Origin: an uncultured Collinsella sp.
GTDB lineage: Bacteria > Actinomycetota > Coriobacteriia > Coriobacteriales > Coriobacteriaceae
Assembly: GCA_958439425.1 (NCBI GenBank)
Contig: CAUBVH010000012.1
Coordinates: 1 to 64,000, forward strand
Length of the DNA stretch: 64,000 bases
Direction: 5' to 3'
Each line of letters opens with the position of its first letter. Position 1 is the first letter of the stretch. Under the pieces are notes generated by a model. The model saw only the letters and a program-made list of their open reading frames with translations, was not told the origin of the DNA and ran no database searches. This document shows, one piece after another, positions 54,877-62,662 of the stretch. Both the position numbers and the translations under genes were made by a program.

Positions 54877-55347
54877 CTACTGAGCGGTCGCGGTCGCGTT
54901 GGCGCCCGCGGCTGCATCTTGCGAAAAGTCAAGTGTAACGCTCTCGCTGGGCTCCACCATGCCATAAGCGCCCGCAAGGTCGCGAATGCGCGTGTCGGCG
55001 CCATAGACCGAATGCATGACCTCCAGGTCGGAGCTCTCATCGGTCGCCTTTTCGAGCGTGTTGGTAAGCTCGGCGTTGCTGTTGAGCACCTGGGCCGTAA
55101 CGCCGGCGAGCGCCACGCGGGCGACGCCGATCGTCATGAAGATAGCCGCAATGATGCAAAACGTTTTAAGAACGCTCATGAAAACCGGGCTTACCGCCTG
55201 GTTTGCCTGACGGCCCGCGCCCGTGTAGACATCAAAGCGCGGCGTGCGCTGCTCACGGGGAGCAACGGGGGCCTGCGGCGTCTCACGATAGGCGGGCATG
55301 GCGTTCATATCATAGGCGAGTGCTGCGCTTGAAGTGTTGTAGCCCAT
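54877..55347 (-). CDS. ftsL: FtsL-like division protein
   Basis: A 156-residue bitopic protein. A cytoplasmic region of about 55 residues is followed by a membrane helix (about 57-80, VFMSVLKTFCIIAAIFMTIG) and a short coiled coil with heptad-like leucines (VLNSNAELTNTLEKATDESSD). A small C-terminal segment carries the RIRDLAGAYGMVEP motif that FtsL/DivIC proteins share. Its position between rsmH and ftsI is the standard ftsL place, and this supports the call more than sequence identity does. Confidence 0.8.
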   Translation of the reverse strand: MGYNTSSAALAYDMNAMPAYRETPQAPVAPREQRTPRFDVYTGAGRQANQAVSPVFMSVLKTFCIIAAIFMTIGVARVALAGVTAQVLNSNAELTNTLEKATDESSDLEVMHSVYGADTRIRDLAGAYGMVEPSESVTLDFSQDAAAGANATATAQ

Positions 55348-55437
55348 GATATGCCGCCTCCCATCCCGAGTACGTTGGTAGTGTGTTTAAGCTTCGTTTA
55401 TGGTGCGAGCGGGAGGTCCAATATCGCGCGGTCGCGC

Positions 55438-56403
55438 CTACAGACGCTGCGCCACGCGGATTTTGGCTGATCTCGCCCGAGGGTTGCGCTCAACCTCATC
55501 AGGCTGGGCAACCAAGGGTTTGCGGGTGATGACCTTGAGTATCGGCACGTTGCCGCACACGCACACCGGAATCTCCGGCGGACACGTGCACCCCTGGCTC
55601 ATCTCCTTAAAGTGGTTCTTTACGATACGGTCCTCGAGCGAGTGATACGAGATGACGCAGATACGTCCGCCCGGGTTGAGCCACCTGGTGGCGGCATCAA
55701 GCCCTCGTTCGAGCACATCGAGCTCGTGATTGACCTCGATGCGAATGGCCTGGAAACTTTTCTTGGCCGGGTGTCCGCCATGCCGACGAGCGGCAGCCGG
55801 GATACCCGCCTTGATGATCTCGACAAATTGGCCGGTGGTTTCGATCGGTTCTTGCTCGCGGCGGCGCACGATCTCGCGCGCGATCTGCGAGGCGAACTTC
55901 TCTTCGCCGTAGACGCGTAGAATCCGGGCGAGGTCGTGTTCGTTATAGGTGTTGATGACCTCAGCTGCGTTTAAGGTGTTATTACCCGGATCCATCCGCA
56001 TGTCCAATGGGGCGTCCTCGTTATACGAAAAGCCCCTGCCAGGGATATCGAGTTGCGGTGACGAAACGCCCAAATCGAACAGGAAGCCATCGACCCCGGG
56101 CACCTCGGCCGAGCAAAGCAGCTCGTCCAAGTCGCCGAAGTTGCCCTTCAGCAGCTGGTGCGGAACGCCGGGAACCTCGCGGTCCAGACGGGCGCCAGCG
56201 GCCTCGAGGGCCATGTCGTCCTGATCGACGCCGAGCAAAAGGCCCGTCTCCCCCACCTGCGCGGCCATCTTTACCGAATGGCCGGCACCGCCAAGGGTGC
56301 AATCGCAGACAACGGAGCCGCTCTTTAGCCGTAGCGACTCAAGCACTTCGCCGAGCATGACAGGTTCATGCCGATATTCTTGTGTCAAGATCCCACGCTC
56401 CAT
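55438..56403 (-). CDS. rsmH: 16S rRNA m4C1402 methyltransferase
   Basis: A 321-residue SAM-dependent methyltransferase (MraW) that N4-methylates C1402 of 16S rRNA at the P site. The N-terminal HEPVMLGEVLE is at residues 12-22, the SAM loop DCTLGGAGHS near 34, and the C-terminal ISYHSLEDRIVKNHF near 250. It starts 20 bases after mraZ. Confidence 0.96.
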   Translation of the reverse strand: MERGILTQEYRHEPVMLGEVLESLRLKSGSVVCDCTLGGAGHSVKMAAQVGETGLLLGVDQDDMALEAAGARLDREVPGVPHQLLKGNFGDLDELLCSAEVPGVDGFLFDLGVSSPQLDIPGRGFSYNEDAPLDMRMDPGNNTLNAAEVINTYNEHDLARILRVYGEEKFASQIAREIVRRREQEPIETTGQFVEIIKAGIPAAARRHGGHPAKKSFQAIRIEVNHELDVLERGLDAATRWLNPGGRICVISYHSLEDRIVKNHFKEMSQGCTCPPEIPVCVCGNVPILKVITRKPLVAQPDEVERNPRARSAKIRVAQRL

Positions 56404-56423
56404 CCGTTACCCGCGCCTTGCCC

Positions 56424-56858
56424 TTACGAGAAGAAGAGGTCCAGCAGGGCCTCATCGTCATCGTCCTCATCGGCCGCGGCGCGATCCCAAACCTCAAGGT
56501 GGTCGTAGTTGCCCACAACCGTGACCTCGCGGTCGAGGTTCGCCTGCTTGCGGAGAGACTCGGAAAGACCGATACGACCGGCGCTGTCCACGTCCATCGA
56601 CGTGGTGCGCTTGTTGATCGCCCTCATGAGCTTCTGGTCGTTAATGTCACGCGGGTTAAAACCCTCGTGGCCCTCACGACCCGCGAAGAGTCCTTCGACC
56701 CACTTATCGAAGGCCTCGGCAGAGAACACGTACAGAGCATCGACATCCAGGGCTTTGAACACGCGAACATGCTCTCCAAGCTCCTCGCGAAGGGGTGCAG
56801 GCAGGGACAGACGACCTTTTGCATCGAGATTGCGCTCGTATGCACCAGTCATTCCCAT
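56424..56858 (-). CDS. mraZ: Transcriptional regulator MraZ
   Basis: A 144-residue protein with two AbrB-like (SpoVT) domains, each with the DXXGR signature: LDAKGRLSLPAPLRE at residues 9-23, and VDSAGRIGLSESLR near 90. MraZ binds repeated TGGG boxes in its own promoter and tunes the dcw cluster. Such repeats are present at 56943-56989. The C-terminus ends in an acidic tail plus LFFS. It is the first gene of the long minus-strand operon. Confidence 0.94.
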   Translation of the reverse strand: MGMTGAYERNLDAKGRLSLPAPLREELGEHVRVFKALDVDALYVFSAEAFDKWVEGLFAGREGHEGFNPRDINDQKLMRAINKRTTSMDVDSAGRIGLSESLRKQANLDREVTVVGNYDHLEVWDRAAADEDDDDEALLDLFFS

Positions 56859-56942
56859 GTGCGCCCTCCCCTCGGTTACTCAGATGGCACGTACGCGGGG
56901 AACCACCCCGCCTGTCGACGTCATTAATAATATGGGGAACCG

Positions 56943-56989
56943 CCCCATTTTTCAACACCTTTCCCCACCCCTTCCCCCACCCCGCCCCA
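56943..56989 (-). promoter_or_regulatory. MraZ-binding repeats (TGGGG boxes)
   Basis: Minus-strand TGGGG occurs at 56985-56989, 56975-56979, 56963-56967 and 56943-56947, at intervals of 10, 12 and 20 bases, upstream of mraZ. MraZ is known to bind three or more TGGG-type repeats spaced by about 10 bases, so this is the likely operator. Confidence 0.75.
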
Positions 56990-57022
56990 CCACTCCACCC
57001 ACCATATATTGCAGAACACCCC

Positions 57023-57036
57023 CAAGCATATGTTCG
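57023..57036 (-). promoter_or_regulatory. LexA-like SOS box upstream of mraZ
   Basis: The minus strand reads CGAACATATGCTTG, 13 of 14 positions matching the Gram-positive LexA consensus CGAACRNRYGTTYG. It lies about 165 bases before mraZ, just upstream of the MraZ repeats. Confidence 0.45.
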
Positions 57037-57037
57037 A

Positions 57038-57057
57038 AAACACAATATGTTGTGTTT
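57038..57057. promoter_or_regulatory. 20-nt palindrome next to the LexA-like box
   Basis: AAACACAA and TTGTGTTT pair perfectly around TATG. It abuts the LexA-like box, and its size and symmetry suit a dimeric repressor site. No known regulator is assigned. Confidence 0.45.
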
Positions 57058-57062
57058 ACAGT

Positions 57063-57096
57063 AACGGCGGGATGCCACCTGTGGCATCCCGCCGTT
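57063..57096. repeat. Perfect 16-bp-arm palindrome
   Basis: Arms 57063-57078 and 57081-57096 (AACGGCGGGATGCCAC and complement) are separated by only two bases, so it can form a long stem or cruciform. No T-run follows on either strand. Confidence 0.8.
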
Positions 57097-57223
57097 CAAC
57101 CTCAACCTTCAAGTTGACCTTGAGGCGATTTTTGCGTCCCTTTACACGCCGTTCACATCGCCCCCAAACTCCCCCACCCAAGGCACATTCGGCCCACCAC
57201 CGCGACGACAAGTGGCGAAAAAT

Positions 57224-57287
57224 GGGACGGGCCCCAGATTGCCCATGCGCGCGCAAAAGCACGCTGCGGCAATCTGGGGCCCGTCCC
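57224..57287. repeat. Perfect 20-bp-arm palindrome after xerD
   Basis: Arms 57224-57243 and 57268-57287 pair perfectly (outer part GGGACGGGCCCCAG) around a 24-nt centre that contains GCGCGCGC. It lies between the xerD stop and the mraZ promoter region, without a clear T-run. The remaining bases in 56859-57320 show no gene. Confidence 0.8.
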
Positions 57288-57320
57288 CAAATACCTATAA
57301 ATATGCAGGCCAGCGATATG

Positions 57321-58262
57321 TTAACGATGCGCCAGCGGGTGCGCTGCCAGATAGACCTCGGTCAGTTGCGTACGATCGACATGCGTGTAGACCTGCGTGG
57401 TCGATATATCGGCATGTCCCAAGATCTCCTGCAGCACACGCAGGTCGGCACCGCCCGCAAGCATGTGGGTGGCAAAGGAGTGGCGCAAGGTATGGGGATG
57501 GAGCCCCACCAGCCCCACCTGACGCCCATACCGCTCGCATATCGCATGCACGGCCTGGCGCGACAGGCGACGTCCGTTCTTATTTAAAAAGACCGCCGAG
57601 GTCTCGGTTCCGCGAGCATGAGCCGCCAAGCGAGAACGTCCCTCAGTTACATAGAGCGTCAGAGCTCGCGCCGCGCTTCCCACCAGTGGGGACAGGCGTT
57701 CCTTTGAGCCCTTACCGCGAACGAGTACAAAGCCATCGTCAATATGGATATCGCCCACATCGAGCCCCACCAACTCACTCACACGCAAACCGCATCCGTA
57801 GAGCACTTCCAAGATGGCATGGTCGCGCAGTCCCATCTCGCCCTCGGGAAAGTCTTGATCGAGCAGCGCCGAGACATCCTCCACCGATAGATACTCCGGC
57901 AAACGCTCAGCCTTTTTAGGCAGGCGCAGCGCCGCCGTCGGGTTTTGGGCCACGGCCCCATCGCGCACCAAAAAGGCATGCAGGCCCTTCACGGCAGCAA
58001 GCGCACGCTCCACCGAGGCGTCGGAATAGCCTCCGTCGCGGCGATCGGCGACAAAGCCCTCCACGATCTGACGGGTCACCTCTTCAAAAGACACAATACC
58101 CGCCCGCTCCAGATAGGCGCAGTACGTCGTCAGGTCACGACGATAGGCCGCAATCGTGTTGCGCGCCAAGCCCCGCTCGACCGCGAGGTAATCGAGATAC
58201 TCCCCCGCCGCCACGGCGAGCGACGAGGAAGTAGCTTCGGTATGTTCCTTATTCGCCGGCAC
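57321..58262 (-). CDS. xerD: Tyrosine recombinase XerD
   Basis: A 313-residue site-specific recombinase that resolves chromosome dimers. The N-terminal SAM-like core-binding domain (about 12-100) precedes the catalytic domain. The catalytic residues are R160 (GCGLRVSEL), K184 (GKGSKER), H257 and R260 (HPHTLRH), H283 (LGHADIS) and the nucleophile Y292 (VYTHVD). The frame is open to 58415 inside pyrG. I take the GTG at 58262, two bases after the pyrG stop, which gives a normal XerD length. The ribosome site is weak, so translational coupling to pyrG is likely. Confidence 0.92.
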   Translation of the reverse strand: MPANKEHTEATSSSLAVAAGEYLDYLAVERGLARNTIAAYRRDLTTYCAYLERAGIVSFEEVTRQIVEGFVADRRDGGYSDASVERALAAVKGLHAFLVRDGAVAQNPTAALRLPKKAERLPEYLSVEDVSALLDQDFPEGEMGLRDHAILEVLYGCGLRVSELVGLDVGDIHIDDGFVLVRGKGSKERLSPLVGSAARALTLYVTEGRSRLAAHARGTETSAVFLNKNGRRLSRQAVHAICERYGRQVGLVGLHPHTLRHSFATHMLAGGADLRVLQEILGHADISTTQVYTHVDRTQLTEVYLAAHPLAHR

Positions 58263-58264
58263 CC

Positions 58265-59926
58265 TTAGTCCGTAGCGAGGTTCATGGGCGTCACCTGCAG
58301 ACGGTCGACACCCTCGTGCTGGCCAATCGAAGCGCGTACGAACTCGCGGAACAGCGGCTGCGGGTTGGTCGGGCGGCTCTTGAACTCGGGATGAGCCTGG
58401 GTTGCCACATACCACGGATGCACGTCGCGCGGCAGCTCGACCATCTCGACCAGGCGCTCGTCAGGCGACAGACCCGAGATAACCAAACCGGCGTCCTCGA
58501 GCTGGTCGCGGAAGGCGTTGTTGAACTCAAAGCGGTGACGGTGACGCTCGTAGACGAGTTCCTCGCCATATGCCTCGCGAGCAAGGGTATCGGCAGCAAG
58601 CTTGCACGGATAGGCACCCAGACGCATGGTGCCGCCCTTCTCAGTCACGTCCTCCTGCGAGCTCATCAGGTCGATGACGCTATACGGGCCATCCGGATCG
58701 AACTCAGAAGAGCTGGCGCCGGCAAGGCCGACGACATTGCGGGCGAACTCGCACACGGCCACCTGCATACCCAGGCAAATGCCCAGATACGGAATCTTGT
58801 GCTCACGGGCAAACTCGGCCGCGAGGATCTTGCCCTCCAGGGCGCGCTTGCCAAAGCCGCCGGGGACCAGGATGCCCGAGGCGTCGCCTAGAACCTCGGA
58901 GACATTCTGCTCATCGAGGCTCTCGCCGTCGACTAGCTGGACGTCCACATGGCGATCGTAGAAGACGCCCGCATGGTGCAGGGCCTCGATAACCGACAGG
59001 TACGCATCGGGCAGCTGCGTGTACTTACCCACGACGGCGATCTTCACCTTGTCGGCGTGATGGTTGGCGTGATTCTGTTTGCGCAGGAACTCATTCCACT
59101 CGCTCATGTCGCGCTCACGCGGGTCCAGACCCAGGCGCTCGCAAATGCGCAGGTCAAAGTCCTGCTCGGCAAGCAGCTGCGGAACATCGTAAATGCTCGC
59201 GCAGTCCTCGTTGGTAAAGACGCAATCGGTGTCGACGTCGCAGAAGCTTGCGATCTTCCCGCGGATAGCGTCATCGATATGGTGGTCGGAGCGCAACACG
59301 ATAATATCGGGCTGGATGCCAAAGCTGCGGAGCTCCTTGACGGAATGCTGCGTGGGCTTGGTCTTGACCTCGTGGGCGGCGGCGATATAGGGAACGAGCG
59401 ACACGTGGATGTAGCAGACGTTCTCGGGGCCGGCCTCCTTGCGGTACTGACGAATGGCCTCGACAAACGGTTGGGACTCGATGTCGCCGATCGTGCCGCC
59501 CAGCTCGGTGATGACTACATCGGAGCCGGTCTGCTCCTCGATGCGGCGGAACTTATCCTTAATGGCATTGGTGACGTGAGGAATCACCTGCACGGTACCG
59601 CCCAAAAAGTCGCCGCGACGCTCGCGGGCGATGAGGCTTTTGTAGATGGCACCGGTCGTAAAGTTGGAATCGCGGGTCAGGTTCTCATCAATAAAGCGCT
59701 CGTAATGACCCAGGTCCAGGTCGGACTCGTAACCATCCTCGGTTACAAAGACCTCACCATGCTGGAACGGGCTCATGGTACCGGGGTCGACGTTCAGATA
59801 CGGGTCGGCCTTCTGCATCGTTACTTTGTAGCCACGCGACTTGAGCAGACGGCCCAGCGAGGCCGCGGTGATACCCTTGCCCAGGGACGAAACCACGCCA
59901 CCGGTTACGAACACATGCTTGGTCAT
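58265..59926 (-). CDS. pyrG: CTP synthase
   Basis: A 553-residue enzyme that aminates UTP to CTP using glutamine. The N-terminal synthetase domain (1-265) begins with KHVFVTGGVVSSLGKGITAAS. The C-terminal class I glutamine amidotransferase has its nucleophile cysteine in YLGICLGMQ near residue 389, and the His/Glu pair in QAHPEFKSRP near 526. It lies directly upstream of xerD on the same strand, and a terminator of the preceding gene separates it from the winged-helix gene. Confidence 0.96.
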   Translation of the reverse strand: MTKHVFVTGGVVSSLGKGITAASLGRLLKSRGYKVTMQKADPYLNVDPGTMSPFQHGEVFVTEDGYESDLDLGHYERFIDENLTRDSNFTTGAIYKSLIARERRGDFLGGTVQVIPHVTNAIKDKFRRIEEQTGSDVVITELGGTIGDIESQPFVEAIRQYRKEAGPENVCYIHVSLVPYIAAAHEVKTKPTQHSVKELRSFGIQPDIIVLRSDHHIDDAIRGKIASFCDVDTDCVFTNEDCASIYDVPQLLAEQDFDLRICERLGLDPRERDMSEWNEFLRKQNHANHHADKVKIAVVGKYTQLPDAYLSVIEALHHAGVFYDRHVDVQLVDGESLDEQNVSEVLGDASGILVPGGFGKRALEGKILAAEFAREHKIPYLGICLGMQVAVCEFARNVVGLAGASSSEFDPDGPYSVIDLMSSQEDVTEKGGTMRLGAYPCKLAADTLAREAYGEELVYERHRHRFEFNNAFRDQLEDAGLVISGLSPDERLVEMVELPRDVHPWYVATQAHPEFKSRPTNPQPLFREFVRASIGQHEGVDRLQVTPMNLATD

Positions 59927-60050
59927 ATTGAGTTACCTGCGCTTCCCGTAGAAGTTGTTTATCCACATCTTACGGGTCTTCATTGTAATACTCGCGCCGC
60001 GGACCGTCCGCAATTTTTCTCGCGTGCGATTGCATTTCTCAATCTTGAAA

Positions 60051-60082
60051 CAAAACGCCGCCCGGTTTCCCAGGCGGCGTCG
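60051..60082 (-). terminator. Terminator of the winged-helix gene
   Basis: On the minus strand ACGCCGCCTGGG pairs with CCGGGCGGCGT (AAA loop) and is followed by TTTGTTTC. Confidence 0.85.
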
Positions 60083-60104
60083 CTATGGCAAGGGTTACAT
60101 GCTG

Positions 60105-60443
60105 CTATCGATCAGCAACCTCGTCCTCAAGCATTTCTTGAACGAGCATGCCGGTACGGACGCCCTCAAGATACCACTCGCCACGTTCGGTGAGGCAAAT
60201 GCCATTTGCAAGCTGACCGCCGTCGTCGCTATAACGCGAGACGACATCAATCATGCCTTCGGAATCCAAGCGATCGATTGCGGCGCGGGCACGATACGGC
60301 GAAACCCCCACGCGCTCGGCAAGCGTTTTGCGCGAGAAACCATACGGCCCGCCATTGTCTTCGGTTTGCTGGTCGATCTCCATCAACACCAGCACCTCGA
60401 CACGCTTCATATCGTTGACACTCGCACGACCCTTGCCCGCCAT
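60105..60443 (-). CDS. Winged-helix DNA-binding protein
   Basis: A 112-residue protein whose central part reads as a winged helix-turn-helix: KRVEVLVLMEID (helix 1), SRKTLAERVGVSPYRARAAIDRLDSEGMI (helix-turn-helix), then a wing and LTERGEWYLEG, which is typical of MarR/PadR-like folds. It is probably a small transcription regulator; its target is unknown. GAGGAGG lies five bases before the ATG at 60443, which is preferred to the frame start at 60497. A single-gene unit with a terminator. Confidence 0.8.
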   Translation of the reverse strand: MAGKGRASVNDMKRVEVLVLMEIDQQTEDNGGPYGFSRKTLAERVGVSPYRARAAIDRLDSEGMIDVVSRYSDDGGQLANGICLTERGEWYLEGVRTGMLVQEMLEDEVADR

Positions 60444-60633
60444 AGCAGCCTCCTCAAACCGAGCACGAGCATCTAACGCGCCGTGCGCGACCGACACACC
60501 TCACGATGGCAGGTAATATCCATCATGCGGCATCCCGCTAAGGATGAAACAGTTACGGTTATTGTATACCGCTCAAATTGTTTCTAGGCAGGTAAACGGC
60601 TATTTTTCGCCGAAATAGGCACTTTATTGATCA

Positions 60634-60667
60634 AAAAGCCGTACCGGGCGCTAACCCGATACGGCCA
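60634..60667 (-). terminator. Terminator of the DUF1846 gene
   Basis: On the minus strand GCCGTATCGGG pairs with CCCGGTACGGC around a small loop and is followed by TTTTTG. Confidence 0.88.
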
Positions 60668-60699
60668 AACTGCAATGCAATTACCGCGGTGCTTCAAAC

Positions 60700-62181
60700 T
60701 TAGCGATGGAAGAAACCGCGGCGCTCAAACTTGGGCTCGCAGCACACGTTGATACCCAGTTTGCGCAGTACCGTCTCGTCCGTCGGCGAGATGATCACGC
60801 TAAAGAAGGCATCGCAACCGCGCAACTGCTCCAGGCCCGAAAGGACGCGAGCGGCCGTCTCACTCGTGGCCGAGGTGATCGACAGCGCCATAAGCGTCTC
60901 GTCGGTGTGGAGGCGCGGGTTTTTGCTACCCAGGAAATGCGTCTTGAGCTTGCTGATGGGCTCGATCGCCTCATCGCTAATGACCTCGAGCTCAAGGTCG
61001 ACGCCCGAGACATGCTTGAGGGCGTTCATAATGAGCGAACTTGCAGCGCCCAGGCGCGTGGAGGTCTTACCGGTCACCACGGAGCCATCGGGCATGACCA
61101 TGGCACCCACGGGACCACCCGTCAGCTGTTCCCTGGTGAGGGCCGCCGAGCGTGCCGGTGAGTAGTTCTTATCGATGCCGGCTTTCTTCATAATAATCTT
61201 GAGACGGTCGACTTGCTCATCGCCCACGCCGGTACGGCGCACATTTTCGACCGCGGTAAAGTAGCGGCGAACGATCTCCATCTTGGAAGCGTCGCGGCAG
61301 GCATCGTCATCGGTGATGGCAAAGCCAACCATATTGACGCCCATGTCCGTAGGGCTCTGGTAGGGGCTCTTGCCCAGGATCTTTTCCATCAGGGCACGGA
61401 CTACCGGGAAGGCCTCAACGTCGCGGTTGTAGTTGACCGTGGTCTTGTTGTAGGCCTCAAGGTGGAACGAATCGATGATATTGGCATCGTCGAGGTCAGC
61501 CGTGGCGGCCTCGTAGGCAATATTGACCGGATGCGTAAGGGGCAGATTCCAAACCGGGAAGGTCTCGAATTTGGCATAGCCGGCGGCGGTACCGTGCTTA
61601 TGCTCGTGATACAGCTGCGAGAGGCAAGTGGCGAGCTTGCCCGAGCCGGGGCCGGGTGCCGTCACGACAACGAGTGGACGGGTGGTCTCGACAAACTCGT
61701 TCTTGCCGTAGCCATCGTCGGACACGATCAGATCGACATCGTGCGGATACCCCTCGATGGGATAGTGCAGCTTGGCGGGAATACCGAGCGCGTTCAGGCG
61801 GTTGCGGAACACATCGGCAGCAGGCTGGCCGGCGTACTGGGTGATGACCACAGCCGCGACGGCAAAGCCGTTGCCGCGGAACAGGTCAACCAGGCGCAGC
61901 ACATCCTCGTCATAGGTAATGCCAAGGTCACCACGAGCCTTGTTTTTCTCGATGTGGTTCGCGTTGATCGCGATGATAACCTCGACATCGTCGGCGATGC
62001 TCTTGAGCATGCGGAACTTGCTGTCCGGTTCAAAACCCGGTAGCACGCGGCTCGCATGATAGTCATCGAACAGCTTACCGCCAAACTCCAAATAGAGCTT
62101 GCCACCAAACTGCGAGATGCGCTCCTTAATGTGAGCAGCCTGCAGCTCGATATACTTCGCGTTGTCGAAACCCTGGCGCAT
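60700..62181 (-). CDS. DUF1846 family protein
   Basis: A 493-residue cytoplasmic protein matching the DUF1846 family over its length: MRQGFDNAKYIELQAAHI at the start, VTAPGPGSGKLATCLSQLYH near residue 175, and SPTDMGVNMVGFAI near 278. A nucleotide-binding loop-like GPGSGK is visible. The biochemical role is not established. GGGAG lies eight bases before the ATG at 62181, which is preferred to 62205. It has its own terminator. Confidence 0.88.
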   Translation of the reverse strand: MRQGFDNAKYIELQAAHIKERISQFGGKLYLEFGGKLFDDYHASRVLPGFEPDSKFRMLKSIADDVEVIIAINANHIEKNKARGDLGITYDEDVLRLVDLFRGNGFAVAAVVITQYAGQPAADVFRNRLNALGIPAKLHYPIEGYPHDVDLIVSDDGYGKNEFVETTRPLVVVTAPGPGSGKLATCLSQLYHEHKHGTAAGYAKFETFPVWNLPLTHPVNIAYEAATADLDDANIIDSFHLEAYNKTTVNYNRDVEAFPVVRALMEKILGKSPYQSPTDMGVNMVGFAITDDDACRDASKMEIVRRYFTAVENVRRTGVGDEQVDRLKIIMKKAGIDKNYSPARSAALTREQLTGGPVGAMVMPDGSVVTGKTSTRLGAASSLIMNALKHVSGVDLELEVISDEAIEPISKLKTHFLGSKNPRLHTDETLMALSITSATSETAARVLSGLEQLRGCDAFFSVIISPTDETVLRKLGINVCCEPKFERRGFFHR

Positions 62182-62356
62182 GTATGGCTCCCGTCCCGTT
62201 TCCATTTAATGTTCTAGGCGATTATAACGGAGCAGACCCTCCCCGATAACCAGACCATCAACAGGCACCAACCAAACACGCCCGCCGCAACCACCGGGGA
62301 CCCAGGATGGCTAATTTGAGGCGGGGAACAAGTCGCTCAGCACCAACGATGGCAGC

Positions 62357-62521
62357 GCCGCAGGTTGAGCATAAGCCAGCGAAAGCCCGCCAGAGCGAGC
62401 AAGGTGACGTGAAAGAGGAGGGCATAGGCCTTTTGGCCATGCCCGACGATTGAACGTCAGATTGCCGCTCTGGCGGGCTTGCAGCGTCGAGTGGTTCCGG
62501 CGTTTGGTAAAACGCCGGAAC
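62357..62521 (-). repeat. Structured repeat element, copy 2 (possible RNA)
   Basis: A 165-nt relative of 9939-10107. Helix A pairs 62383-62397 with 62466-62480 (15 bp, perfect), then 62399-62402 with 62462-62465 after a one-base bulge. Helix B pairs 62405-62410 with 62454-62459. The inner hairpin 62420-62444 is the same as in copy 1 except for one loop base. The separate hairpin 62494-62521 has 12-bp arms around GGTA. Flanking linkers such as GCAGGTTGAGCATAAG and GACGATTGAA are shared. It lies between the YfcC-type gene stop and the DUF1846 gene start; the rest of 62182-62662 shows no gene. Confidence 0.8.
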
Positions 62522-62529
62522 ACAAGAGC

Positions 62530-62560
62530 GCCCCCTCCCGCGCACGGAACGGGAGGGGGC
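62530..62560 (-). terminator. GC hairpin downstream of the YfcC-type gene
   Basis: Perfect 11-bp arms (GCCCCCTCCCG and complement) around a 9-nt loop, 102 bases after the gene stop. No T-run follows, so termination here would be inefficient or Rho-assisted, and transcripts could enter the structured element beside it. Confidence 0.5.
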
Positions 62561-62662
62561 TAAAGGTAGGAGTCTACCGGTGGGTTGACCCCACCGGACA
62601 GACGATGACCAGATGATCCTCTACAGGATCGTCAAGGTTTCCGTGGGGTACCCGTTGGGTAC

